64,000 nt of DNA from Scolanthus callimorphus. Its lineage: Eukaryota; Cnidaria; Anthozoa; Actiniaria; Edwardsiidae. Shown here in pieces: positions 30,948 to 41,755 of this stretch; position 1 is the first letter of the stretch, and every line of letters begins with the position of its first letter. The notes under the pieces were generated by a model. The model saw nothing but the letters and a program-made list of their open reading frames with translations, was not told where the DNA came from and did no database searches. Position numbers and translations under genes: made by a program. The stretch lies in NCBI GenBank assembly GCA_033964015.1, contig CM066912.1, positions 23,781,605 through 23,845,604 of the forward strand, read 5' to 3'.

Positions 30948-33900
30948 TCAAAGATACTGAAATATTGCCTCAGTTGTTAAACCATCTTTTAGCTTCAAGA
31001 AAGTGACCTTCGTACCATCTTGACTCACGGTCACTTTATCATTTATCGTGTCATCATCTTCTGAATTTCCATAACGAAGAACAGTCACCTCAGACGATAC
31101 AGGGCATTTCAGGGTGACCGTAATATCCTTGGATTTTCCCTTGACACAGAACAACAAAAATGAGGTGACATCTTTTGAGGTGGTAGGGATGATGTTGTCT
31201 TTCTCTAAACGCTTGCAAGTGATGGTGGATTCCATATTCGTGTCTTCTTTAAATGTGATAGCTGGGTTGCTTATAGCAATGTGCAAGGTTTTTCCGGAAC
31301 AGCTTCCCCCAGAACTTCTCTTTTCTACAACACTGTCATCAACATCTTCTGCTTCTGGACTTTGAACTTTATTTGCGAGGCCATTCGTTTGGTTTTGACC
31401 TTGACCTCGTGGTTGACCTTGACCGTGTGATTGACCTTGACCTTTTGACTGACCTTGAACTTGTGATTGACCGTGACCTTGTGACTGACCTTGGCGTTTG
31501 GCTTTTGATTGGCCTTGAATGATCTCTTTAGCCTTCTTGTAAATGCCAAATTCTGATATATCTCCCACCTCGCCTTGGTCTTCGTTTTCTGTCATGCCTT
31601 CATCCTGATCCTGAGGGCTTGTTTCTTCAATCATTATCAAACATCTGTTACTTACCTCCACAACTGGACCTTGCAACTCCTTATTCTTCTTGAAAATGGA
31701 ATACCCACTTGTTGTTGATCCCTGTCCAGGAAAATTTTCAAAGGAAACAATGTGTGCCTTAGAGTCCTTCTGCAACACCTTAACACCATCAAACTTCTCT
31801 ACATCAATTTCCTGAGTGCCCTTCACAAGTACAGCATATCCGTAACTTCCTTTAGTGCTCTTGTGTTTCAACCAGGCTGTAGCATATCTCCCTTTAGTCT
31901 TTTTACACCCGCCATCATCTATTGACTTCTGGTCACTTATCTCAACATTCAGTTCGTTGTCCTCTTCCTCTAAGATGCGATATACATTCCCGTGAGTGTC
32001 TATAATGTCACCTGCTTTGCATTTTTTCGCCGCTCCGTCGTTTTGCTGATATTCTTCTTCCAATTCTGTTTTTTCAACTGATTCCTCCTGATCTGACTGC
32101 ACCGCACTTCCATCATCACTTCCTTGACAACTCGCTATAGATCTTAGATCAAACTTTTGACCTCCGACTGATATCTTCGTGTCGTCATTTGGCCTCAGCA
32201 GTTTGTCTTGAAAAAGTGTGGTTTGAGGATAGTATTCTTCGGGTAAGCTATTCAAATTATTCTTTGCTGACAAATCTATATTGCTGCCAAGACACACAAT
32301 CAAATCGTCAAAGAAGAAGAATGACTTTTTAAACGTAAAGTCAATATTTCCGTTCAGGGGGGCCACCACGTTGTCAACCTCGTATTCTGGAATCTCAAAC
32401 TCCATTCCAAAAACACCATTTTGGGGGCTTTCGGCACCGCCTTGCATGCTTACTCCACCGACGAAGTCCTTTCTGTTATAATACCTCGCCATTTTTGTTT
32501 TTATGTTTTCAAGTTCCAAATTGATTGTGGTTGCGCCAGGAACGCGTTGCCAGCGCCATCCGTGTTTAACATCGTACGATTTGAGTGCCGCTTCATTATT
32601 AGAGATTTGCAGGGATCCGTAACTGCCGAAAATTCCAAATACATTCTCTTTCGCATTGCTCTCATAGTCCCAGACGTAACGATTGAAACCCTTTGCTGCC
32701 ACTACCCAGTCTGGGCGACGATGTATGCTCAGAGCCGCAAAGTTCTTTGACCAGTGTCCACTTGGTGGGGGCTCAGGTGTAAAATGGCTTTTTTCAGACA
32801 TTTTTTTAACTTTTATCATAATATCGTAAGCGCCCATTGAATTGTGGTAATAAATAGACGACTTAACTTCGCCCTTTTCTAAGACTTTCCTAAACGCTGG
32901 ATATGATTCGTCATACAGTCTGAGGAACATTCCAACAGTTGCGGAATTCACGGAATCTTCTGCATCGGTTGATCCGTGAATGTAGCTTATGTAGGCATAC
33001 GCTGGTACAGCGTCCAGAAGAACACCTTTGGAGTAGCCAGGCATACGTCCGCATATCCCATTTGGGTTGAATACTTCGGTGCGGTCATTCGTAGTACTTG
33101 CATAGCTTTTAGAAGATTTCCTGTCGCTGTTTTATTCAAAGCAAAACTGGTTCCACCAAGGAGGTACTGTATCAATGCGACGTTGTGGTATGCCTGGCTG
33201 ATATATGCAGCGCCGTAAAAGGTCATGTGATGAAATCCTGTATAATCGGGTTTTATTAACCCCCCAAGTCCTTTGTTGATCTTAAGCCATTCCTGGATCG
33301 ATGTCCTGTAGTAGTACATCTCGTTAGTTCTGTTCTGGAGTTCGTCTTTAGGAGGCATCATAAGTATCACCATCAATCGGAAAAGAGCGAGCGTGCGAAT
33401 TCTGTCTGCAGTACTGCCCTCGTAGATGTAGTTGTCCTCTTCTTGGTGAATTTCGTTGAAATCTGTAAACCATTTTGCTGCTAGCAACCATCTCTTGTGT
33501 TGTTCAGGGCATGTCTCCTTAAGAGCATGCCTTGTGAGATAGAGACTGTTGATAAATCCGGCGCCATTTTTGTTCATTTCGTGGTCCAAAGAACCAAGTC
33601 CACTTCCTGAGGCCCAACCTTGATCTTCGAGGTACTCCATAACCAGGACAAATCGTCTTAGTCTCTCATCATTCAAACACTTTATGGCGGTTGTAAGATT
33701 CGTTTGGTCGCAGTCGCAGTTGAACTGCACATCTTTAAGCTTCTCTTTAGAAACTTTGCCATAGAATTGCTCCCAGCAATATTCATAATTGCTTTGTCAT
33801 AGTCCTCGGTACACTTGTCTGACTTTAGGTTTTGCACTCGCAGTCAATAACATTGTTCACTTCATCTACCCGACTTCTCAAATTGCACTCCAAAGCAAGC

Positions 33901-34741
33901 GGAAGAAGAATCTTTTCAAAAATAAAAGTGAACTTCGTTTTATCAACTCCGACAAGCTTCTCATCTCCGAATTCTGACTTCTTTGCAAACAATGGTGGGC
34001 CGGTTATCCGTGAACCATCTTTGGTCTTTTTCAAACGCTCAAACATGTTGTGTGCTGTAGATATCGATTTGAGTAAGCCTTGCCAACGCTTTGCTCTTAC
34101 CTTGTCAAATCGCTGCGAAGACTCCGAAGACTCCGAAGGCTCCGAAGGCTCTGAAGGCTCAGATTCATCTTCAGTCTTACAAGTGTTAAGACACGGCTTC
34201 TCTTTATCTTGAGTCTCACAAGTGTAAAGACAATAATCTAATCGTCCAAAAAAGTTGTCCAAGCGACTTTCAATTGTCATTATCTCCGTCTCTGGGTCTT
34301 TGTCAATCTTCTCCTTTGTCACCTCCGGCATGTCTGTGTACAAGGACCACCTCAAAGTCTGTTGCCAGTACTCTTTGTCATCCCATTCCTCCGTTACGGG
34401 CTTTTCAATTACGGGCACAATCCGATCCCTAGTGGCCTGAACCACGGAATCAGTAAACCTACACAGGTCGATAAGAAGCTCTCCTGCCGTGTTTCCCGCC
34501 GGTGACAACTTGAACTCCACTTTGTGTATCTTTTTGACGCCTCTCTTTTTAAACGTTTCCGTCTTGAAGTCTTTAAAGGGAATCCAGATGGCTCGCCATC
34601 CAAAGAACCCGAAGTATGCCGTCACCGGGAAGCTGCTCTTTATGTCGTTTGGGTCTTTGGTGTCTAGGAATGTGATAGTCATCTTTAGCTCCGCCATAGC
34701 CTCTTTTTTTATTTGTGGAATGTACACCCACATTTTCATAC
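30948..34741 (-). CDS. PL8 chondroitinase-like lyase, exon 3 (bulk of protein, about three frame changes)
   Basis: This exon starts after a TTTTTCAG acceptor, in phase with exon 2. Order: end of the N-terminal lyase domain (FGFFGWRAIWIPFKDF), an SEP repeat linker, the alpha/alpha toroid (33.0-33.8 kb), then the beta supersandwich (GFNRYVWDYES, GIFGSYGSLQI, GWRWQRVPGATTI). Candidate catalytic residues of PL8 are placed: His-His at 33227-33232, Tyr at 33206-33208, Arg in a GR(M)P block at 33045-33050, and Glu in WDYES at 32661-32663. A Gln/Gly-rich insert (31385-31510) and acidic stretch split the C-terminal beta domain. Open pieces are 33825-34739, 32987-33730 and 30948-33044. Continuity needs frame changes near 33830, 33785 and 33070-33090. 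The enzyme would cleave chondroitin or dermatan sulfate by elimination. It could be a young pseudogene or a correct gene with consensus errors. Confidence 0.8.
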
Positions 34742-34794
34742 CTGAAAAAGAGTGTGAAATTGTTCAATGTGAATCGCTCCAGTGAGGTAATATA

Positions 34795-35090
34795 AGCGCC
34801 CAAGAGAGGGAGGCAGAGCGCTAAAGTGAGGGAGGTAAAGGCGCTCCAGTGAGAAAGGCAGAATCGCTCCAGTGAGGGAGGTAGAAGCGCTCCAGTGAGG
34901 AAGGTAGAATTTCTTCAGCTAGGGAGGTAGAAGCGCTAAGTGATGGAGGTAGAGGCTCTCCAGCGAGGGAGGTAGTGGCGCTCCGGTGAAGGAAGTAGAG
35001 GCGCTTCAGTAAGGCAGGTAGAAGTACTTCGGTGATGGAGGTAGGAGCACTCCAGCGAAAGAGGTAGAGACGGTCCAGTGAGTTAAAGGT
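34795..35090. repeat. Minisatellite in PL8 intron 2
   Basis: About eleven degenerate units of 24-27 bases, type GCGCTCCAGTGAGGGAGGTAGA. The open frame through it on the minus strand is repetitive and not a gene. Confidence 0.75.
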
Positions 35091-35097
35091 ACAGCTA

Positions 35098-35351
35098 CAA
35101 TGGTGGACAAAAGTCGTTGAGACACACACGTAAAATTGGTCGGCTATGTCCAAAAGACCTCTCCCCGGTAAACCAGCCTGTTTTCACCCCCTCCCCTTTT
35201 CAATGTTGAGCTCCGGACCCCGGTTCAACTTTTGCCACACATGACCAACATTGAATGGGTGGGGGGAGAGGAGGGGGACTAAACCATTTCGGGTTTTAGT
35301 AGAATTGAAGAGTAATGGGTGCAAGTGTCTCAACACTTTTGTCCGCCATTG
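35098..35351. mobile_element. Tc1/mariner-like MITE with TA target
   Basis: The ends CAATGGTGGACAAAAGTCGTTGAGAC and their inverse (GTCTCAACACTTTTGTCCGCCATTG) are flanked by TA on both sides (35096-35097, 35352-35353). The GGACAAAA..TGAGAC part recalls the element at 63614-63850. It is in PL8 intron 2. Confidence 0.7.
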
Positions 35352-35352
35352 T

Positions 35353-35430
35353 AGGTGGCGCAGTGTGTTTGTGCACGGCACACTGTGCGTACGGTCCTGA
35401 GTTCGAACCCCTGATCGACCAACCATATCG
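35353..35430 (+). repeat. tRNA-like SINE head
   Basis: TGGCGCAGTGTG resembles an A box and GAGTTCGAACCCC a B box, 50 bases apart, directly next to the Tc1/mariner-like MITE. A functional tRNA is not supported because the acceptor stem does not pair. A SINE head is the better reading. Confidence 0.4.
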
Positions 35431-35696
35431 ACTTTCTCTGTCCCGAGAAGCTTGCTTATAGCTTTGAAATCCTTTCACCTGGAGCTCTGATAAGAGAAAG
35501 GGGGTAAAGTGTTGCACCGTCGACCTCAGGTTTGTCAGTTGAATTACTGTTACGAGTTATCGACGTTCGTTGAATTGCGAGTTATCGACTTTAAATAAAG
35601 GACTTTACTTTTTTTGAAAGCAAAAGTCGCTCCTGAAGGAACGTCGTATTAGACAACTCATGAACCCTGCTCTTAGGCATCGCGATGGGAAATTAC

Positions 35697-35894
35697 CTCC
35701 TTTGAGAGCTTTTCCTTTAAGCGCGGCGCTTCTAAGTTCGATGATCAGTTTTGTGTCCTCGTCTATTTGGTCCCATGTCCATTTAAGGGATCTCTCACCA
35801 CTCTTAGCATGCTCTTTAGTTGGTTCGATTTCGCACCCTGCTCCTGTAGTCTTAAAGTACTTGAAGTCCTCTTCTGTGTCTTCAAAGTCAAAAT
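35697..35894 (-). CDS. PL8 chondroitinase-like lyase, exon 2
   Basis: It starts after a TTTTCCAG acceptor and ends at GGAG|GTAATT. It opens FDFEDTEEDFKYF and has GERSLKWTWD, the pattern of the N-terminal carbohydrate-binding-like domain of chondroitinase ABC-type lyases (Lyase_N). It begins in phase 1, matching the one base left over from the signal-peptide exon at 43245-43308, and ends one base into a codon, matching exon 3. The intron upstream holds the 2.8-kb L1 and the 3.5-kb composite. Confidence 0.8.
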
Positions 35895-36056
35895 CTGGAA
35901 AATATAATGACAGAGGCTGGTTCTCATATTCGCGTACATCGGCCGTTTTTTTTAAGCTACAAACTTTAAAAAGCCAGCTTATAGGCGGAAGATCGTATTT
36001 GTTATTGCGGGAAACCCAAGATGTCGTGATAGAGGCCGCAATTAATCTTGATTTTC

Positions 36057-38851
36057 GAAACGAAATAAAGCAAAAACACATGTGAAGATGGTAGTAGATG
36101 AGGATGATAGCGATAGGATCATATCAGAACCAAAACAAGTACTAAACGAGATCAAGAGATATTATAGCTCACTCTACTCGTCTAACAATAGTAAAACAGA
36201 AGAGGAATGTCTTGCGTATTTGTCCACAATTAGTACGCCTAGACTCACTGAAGTGCAACAATCCTACTGTGAGGGCCCATTAACAATTAATGAATGCTTT
36301 GAAGCCCTTAAGCAGATGGGATCATCAAAAACACCTGGGAACGATGGACTTTCAAAAGAGTTTTATATGGCATTTTGGGACAGCCTCGGGAAAGACATGA
36401 TTGAATGTTTAAACGAATGCTTTACCAGAGGTGAATTAACAACCACTCAGAAACAGGCCATTATAACTTTAATTGAAAAGCGGGACAAGGACTCGAGATA
36501 TTTGAAAAATTGGCGACCTATAAGTCTCATCAATGTCGATTCCAAGATATGCAGCAAAGCAATCAGTAATAGAATGACCACAGTTCTACCTAATATAATA
36601 AACGAAGATCAAGCTGCATTTGTAAAAGGTCGGCAAATCGGCGATCAAATTAGAATGTTAGAAGACGTATTTTATTACGCTAAAGATAAAAATATTAAGA
36701 CACTCCTGTTTGCGGCTGATTTCGAAAAAGCCTTTGACACTATCAATCATAATTTCATTTTTGCAACTTTACGTAAATTTGGTTTTGGCGAAAATCTTAT
36801 TAGATGGATAAGGGTTATACTAAAAGATAATATGAGTTGCGTAATTAACAATGGTCATGCAAGCGCTCATTTCCCTATTGGGCGTGGCTCAAAACAGGGG
36901 GATCCGGTTAGCCCTCAGTTGTTTATCTTAGTGATCGAAATTCTAGCAATCCTAGTACGTTCCAACCATCAAATAAAAGGCATAAATCTAGGAGGTATTG
37001 AGAAGAAAATCATTATGTTTGCTGATGATACGACATTCCTGTTACAGGACTTGAGTTCCCTAGACGCGGTACTGGAGACACTGGAAGTCTTTTATCAGTT
37101 TTCTTCTTTGCGCATTAATTCTAGCAAATCAGAAATTGGTTGGCTTCATGGAAGTGAAGAGCTTGATGGTAGGCATTACCGTTTTAAATGGATAGATTTT
37201 AACACCAAAGGTACGACGATTCTTGGTATATGCTTTTCCTATAATAACAATGTTCGTTACAGTTACAACTTGACCAGGCCTCTACAAAATCTGAAGTCCG
37301 TCTTTTCCATTTGGAAAATGAGAAACCTCACTCTTTGTGGAAAAATTCAAATTGTTAAATCTTTAGCTGTTTCAGAATTGGAATACGTTTGCTCCAAGCT
37401 TTATGTCCCAGAATCTTATATACGGCAGGTGCAAAGTGAAATTAGCAATTTCATATGGAATGGGAAAAAAACAAAAATTAAACACGACACCCTTATTGGT
37501 GATTATTGCGATGGCGGCCTTAGAGCTTTGGATTTCAATATAAAGATAAAGGCGCATATGGGGTTGTGGGCCAAACGATTGTTAGACGAGGAGCCTAAAA
37601 ATTGGAAATTAATACCAAATTTATATCTGAAGTCAATTGGTGGCGTTCAGTGTATTGGCTTAAACTTCAACAGAAAATTAATTCCGCAGGAATTGCCGGA
37701 ATTTTATAAGAAGGTTCTAGGTGATTGGGCGGACCTCAGTGACTGCAACCCAAATGATGACCTAGATCTTATCCTGTGCCAAGCCCTTTGGAATAACAAA
37801 TACATAAAAGGGATCGATGTTACAACCTACAAAAACTTTATAGCAAAGGGTTTCATCAAAATAAAAGATATTTTCCATAATGGTCGTTTAAAAACATGGG
37901 AGGTAATAAGTAATAGTGGGGTAGGGGAAGGTTCTTTTCTATGCTGGAAGGCATTAATACTTTCACTACCAAGCGAGTGGAAAAAAATTATACAAAGAGA
38001 TTGGCACAGTCAAAGTCCAGAGAATAATGAAAGCGAGAGCATTGTGTTGCATCTGGGAGAGAAAGCTATACCGCTAACGAAACTAACTTCGCAACATATT
38101 TATTGGTTTTTCATTAGTAAGCAATTTAAAGTCCCTACGTCACATCATAATGTCGAACTCAGGCTAGGCAAACCTATAGAATGGAAGTTGGTTTACCGTA
38201 AGTTGTATAACTGTACTATAGATACGTATTTACGAATTTTTCAATTTAAGATACTTAATAATATACTATACTTGAATAAGGCCTTGTTTAAATTTAAATT
38301 AGTAGACTCTCCCAGATGCTCTTTTTGCCTTATTTTTGACGAAACGATCGATCATTTATTTTTGCACTGTATGGAATCTAAGAACTTTTATTTCCAAATT
38401 AAGACATGGCTGTTTGAAAAAGCCCTTATAAAACTTCCAAATCTAGACTTTACCCAAATCATACTAGGCGTTGACAAAGCACAGGAAAACGGACCACTGA
38501 TCAACTTTTTAATACTCATTTACAAACTATTACTTTACAAGTTCCGTAGTGGCTATAAGCCACCTACTCTAAAAAGTTTCATTAACTATCTAAGCTACTA
38601 CCAACGCATTGAAATGAAAGTCGCAGAAAACGCTGAAAAAATAACGTTTCACCTCGCTAAGTGGAAGCCTTGCTACCACATCTGTAATCTGTCTTGGCTG
38701 GCTGTCTTTTTTTTCTGTTTTTCTGTTTTTTTTTTTTTTATTTGTTGCCTGTTGTTGTTGTTTATGTAAGTTCAAAATGTACACGTAGATAGTTGTATGT
38801 TGGCAGTTTTCTATGTAAAAATGCAATAAAAACTATTAAAATATATAAAAA
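36057..38851 (+). mobile_element. Young 5'-truncated L1 in PL8 intron 1
   Basis: A 14-base target duplication TAATCTTGATTTTC flanks it (36043-36056 and 38852-38865). The element starts inside ORF2 just before the RT and ends with an A-rich tail carrying AATAAA. It is inserted antisense to the lyase gene, about 150 bases upstream of exon 2. Loss of the 5' part is typical of target-primed insertion. Confidence 0.9.
36058..38769 (+). CDS. L1 ORF2 reverse transcriptase, 5'-truncated, open
   Basis: An uninterrupted frame of about 900 codons; the ATG-led part is 36082-38769 (895 aa). It has NWRPISLINVDSK, GRQIGDQIR, AADFEKAFDT, GRGSKQGDPVSPQLF, the catalytic FADD, and the distal CSFC..DHLFLHC zinc-knuckle-like motif. 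The endonuclease is absent. It matches the 10.6-14.1 kb L1 throughout (for example KRNKAKTH at the start). The lack of stops shows a recent insertion. It has no known promoter here and is probably not translated. The last ~40 residues are Phe/Leu-rich and may be read-through into 3' UTR. Confidence 0.85.
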   Translation, partial: KRNKAKTHVKMVVDEDDSDRIISEPKQVLNEIKRYYSSLYSSNNSKTEEECLAYLSTISTPRLTEVQQSYCEGPLTINECFEALKQMGSSKTPGNDGLSKEFYMAFWDSLGKDMIECLNECFTRGELTTTQKQAIITLIEKRDKDSRYLKNWRPISLINVDSKICSKAISNRMTTVLPNIINEDQAAFVKGRQIGDQIRMLEDVFYYAKDKNIKTLLFAADFEKAFDTINHNFIFATLRKFGFGENLIRWIRVILKDNMSCVINNGHASAHFPIGRGSKQGDPVSPQLFILVIEILAILVRSNHQIKGINLGGIEKKIIMFADDTTFLLQDLSSLDAVLETLEVFYQFSSLRINSSKSEIGWLHGSEELDGRHYRFKWIDFNTKGTTILGICFSYNNNVRYSYNLTRPLQNLKSVFSIWKMRNLTLCGKIQIVKSLAVSELEYVCSKLYVPESYIRQVQSEISNFIWNGKKTKIKHDTLIGDYCDGGLRALDFNIKIKAHMGLWAKRLLDEEPKNWKLIPNLYLKSIGGVQCIGLNFNRKLIPQELPEFYKKVLGDWADLSDCNPNDDLDLILCQALWNNKYIKGIDVTTYKNFIAKGFIKIKDIFHNGRLKTWEVISNSGVGEGSFLCWKALILSLPSEWKKIIQRDWHSQSPENNESESIVLHLGEKAIPLTKLTSQHIYWFFISKQFKVPTSHHNVELRLGKPIEWKLVYRKLYNCTIDTYLRIFQFKILNNILYLNKALFKFKLVDSPRCSFCLIFDETIDHLFLHCMESKNFYFQIKTWLFEKALIKLPNLDFTQIILGVDKAQENGPLINFLILIYKLLLYKFRSGYKPPTLKSFINYLSYYQRIEMKVAENAEKITFHLAKWKPCYHICNLSWLAVFFFCFSVFFFFICCLLLLFM

Positions 38852-39477
38852 TAATCTTGATTTTCTATGAGGTTTCGACGGACTTAGTCACTACTGTTAC
38901 CGTTACCTCATTAACATATGTGGCATTTTATATGGCTTGGTAACATTTTATGCAAATTAGATGACGTCAGCAAGGTCTATTAACCCAAGTATCAGATTAC
39001 TGTTTTCGGAATATAAATGTTTGTGAAAGCATCGAGTACATCCTTCCAATACCCTTGCCTTGGCTATAACATATTTTACTTGATATAATAATCTACCGCT
39101 GACTTAGCATCAACGGCGCATAAATACAGTGGGAGCCTCGATTTGAATCTAAAACTTGCGAATACCAACGACTCCAAAATGTTTTGTCTATTGTCTCCAT
39201 TCAACAGGTCTGAATGGGGTTTACTGAGAAACGGCTAGAAAAATAACTATTAACTGAGAATTCTGTACTTTTTTAGCTGTTAACTGATATCGACGAGATA
39301 ACTGTTAACTGTTTTTTTATTATTATCGGATTAATTTATGAGGCAAAAATGTGATTTGTTATGATTGGTTTCGAATTGAAACCATGAGTTAAGGGTCCTG
39401 AAAGGGAGCAATCCCATTTCCCAGCCGAATGATTCTGAAAATATTCCCATTATTGGTAAAATAAAAATCACCCATTG

Positions 39478-39572
39478 GAGGATCCGGGATCCATCCAAAT
39501 TTGAGGTTTTGGGATCCGGGATCTAAAGTGTGAGATCCGGGATCTAAATTTTATTTGGATTATCCAGGATCC
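39478..39572. repeat. GGATCCGGGATCCA repeat run
   Basis: About four units of the GGGATCCGGGATC type, as at 21775-21960. Confidence 0.5.
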
Positions 39573-39769
39573 ATCCAGACATTGATTGGATCAGCAATAT
39601 ATTTGCGTTTGACCTTTGAAAGCCTGGCAATTTTAGCACAAAATTATAGTGCAATGCTGCATTTCTTTAGCCTAGTCAAAACTTTTCTTTGGGGGAGCAT
39701 GCACCCAAACCACTCACTCATTCACTATCCGTTTTCCATCATTGTCAACTGAAATTGCGGGTCTGACAT

Positions 39770-40400
39770 TGCATGGCGATCTTGTGTAAGATCAGACTCA
39801 TTGAGCAGAGTATCAGCAACAGCTCCAGGAACTTGCCCCAGGCTGCCCTGACTCTAGTCAATGTGGCAAGTCTCACAGCCACTACCCACATGCTGTCACC
39901 CAGGTAGTAGAAAGAATTAACAACTGCAAGTTCACCATGATCGACTGTAACAGAATCTAGTGGTCTGCCACCGATGGGACAAGCTTATCCCAGACATCTT
40001 TTGTACTTGTAAGAGGGGTTGGGTGTTAGTCGACCACGAATGCCACTGTATTTTTTGTGAATCCAGTGTTAGAAGCCAGTACAATAGATGGAATTTAGAC
40101 TGACCCCCTGCCTACAACCCCCAAGGATGTTCACCAGAGTCTTTCAGTGTTTCCTGGTTTGGCCCATGATAACCTTAGTCTTCTCCATGTTGACATGGAG
40201 GCCTATTGACTCCATGCCAACCTTCCAAGAAATCAGTTTCTGCTTGCAGCCCCACTATGGACTCCGCGAGTACACGATCGTCACCTTCCACAATTCCCAC
40301 GGGCACCAAGTGCGAAATCAGGAGACAGGGCCTCCAGAACAATGATGAACAGCAGAGGACTCAGTACTGAGCCCTGGTGGACCCCAACTTGGCATGAGAT
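39770..40400 (-). pseudogene. Decayed reverse transcriptase fragment
   Basis: On the minus strand, in shifting frames, one can read a GVHQGSVLSPLLFIIVLEAL block, then GLHVNMEKTKV, and downstream GRPLDSVTVD, NSFYYLGDS and RVRAAWGKFLELL. This is the palm-to-thumb part of a LINE of the RTE/Jockey-related kind common in cnidarians. Multiple frame changes and stops show it is old. Confidence 0.65.
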
Positions 40401-40589
40401 AAGGCTCATCTAGCTAACAATGTGAACATTTCGAAGACCCCGCAGTTGAGGCTACCCGCAGTTATATTTCGTGCTCAAGACTTCAATCAAGGAGCACATC
40501 AGGTCACTTTGTAAAAAGGCACACATATTATAGAGTACAGTCACCTAGAAATCGTGTTTGCAGGACTGGAATCCGGGATCGGGACTTTG

Positions 40590-40674
40590 TGTCACAGGAA
40601 TCCCACGCGCCCAATAATCAAATAGCCGGCTAGCCGGCTCTCCAGTGGGTTTTTTTGGATATTTGTTTTGTTTT

Positions 40675-40705
<31 letters not shown>

Positions 40706-40788
40706 CGGGATTCCTGTGTCACAGGAATCCCACGCGCCCAATAATCAAATAGCCGGCTAGCCGGCTCTCCAGTGGGTTTTTTCGGATA

Positions 40789-40824
<36 letters not shown>

Positions 40825-41321
40825 GGGCGCGGGATTCCTGTGTCACAGGAATCCCACGCGCCCAATAATCAAATAGCCGGCTAGCCGGCTCTCCAGTGGG
40901 TTTTTTCGGATATTTGTTTTTTTTTGGGCGCGCGGGATTCCTGTGTCACAGGAATCCCACGCGCCCAATACTCAAATAGCCGGCTAGCAGGCTCTCCAGT
41001 GGGTTTTTTCGGATATTTTTTTTTTTTTTGGGGGGGGGGGGGGGGCGGGATTCCTGTGTCACAGGAATCCCACGCGCCCAATAATCAAATAGCCGGCTAG
41101 CCGGCTAGCCGGCTCTCCAGTGGGTTTTTTCGGATATTTGTTTTTTTTTTGGGGGGGGGGGGGGGGGCGCGCGGGATTCCTGTGTCACAGGAATCCCACG
41201 CGCCCAATAATCAAATAGCCGGCTAGCCGGCTCTCCAGTAGGTTTTTTCGGATATTTGATTTTTTGGGCGCGCGGGATTCAAATATCCGAAAAAACCCAC
41301 TGGAGAGCAGGCTAGCAGGCT
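40590..41321. repeat. Tandem array of six short TIR units with T and G runs
   Basis: Units start at about 40590, 40717, 40841, 40944, 41057 and 41183 (spacing 103-127 bases). Each has a left end CACAGGAATCCCACGCGCCC, a core AGCCGGCTAGCCGGCTCTCC with AGTGGGTTTTTTCGGATATTTG, a T run, a G run of variable length, and a right end GCGGGATTCCTGTG that is the inverse of the left end. Neighbouring units share a TCA at the joint. The array ends with a partial unit in inverse orientation (41279-41321). Confidence 0.8.
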
Positions 41322-41326
41322 TTATT

Positions 41327-41632
41327 ATTCAGCACATCGATGCACTGCCCAAATATGGTCATTGGAACGCCAATAGCTGTCTTCTGTACATGACAGCTAT
41401 CCTGCGATATCCGTCTCTGAGGAAAATATGATGTTTTGAGCTCGTAAATAATACACAAAAGTCATTTTTTTTTTTCGGGGGTTTTTGTGCTATCGATGTG
41501 CTGAATAATAAAACCATTATCCTGCTCGATTTTGCAGAATATCGTCTGATTTTAGCCAACTCGGGACTTCGTCCCTCGTCGGCTAAGTATCAGATGATAT
41601 TCTGCGCAATCTCGCAGGATAATGGTTAAATA
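41327..41632 (+). repeat. Dispersed double-palindrome repeat, copy 2
   Basis: It matches 16740-17000 in the same orientation and 45265-45575 in reverse. It includes TTATTATTCAGCACATCGATGC at one end and GCAGGATAATGG at the other. Confidence 0.65.
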
Positions 41633-41755
41633 TAATTGACTTCATACGTTGTTAGTTATTAAAATTAACTATTAATATTTACTTAACTGAGAATCGGAAA
41701 ATTTAACTGATAACTGAGAACATTGCCCAAATTTAGCTGTTAACTGATCCTGGGA

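Noticed and set aside
33785..33830. A very short intron explaining the frame change in the lyase exon
   Set aside because: No GT-AG pair leaves an intron of plausible length while keeping the family-like residues on both sides.
35353..35430. A functional tRNA gene
   Set aside because: A-box-like and B-box-like words are present but acceptor and anticodon stems do not pair; a SINE head fits better.
35605..36081. Single 158-codon gene on the minus strand
   Set aside because: Only 35697-35894 is supported as an exon; the upstream part runs through the L1 target duplication into the element and the downstream part is past a splice donor.
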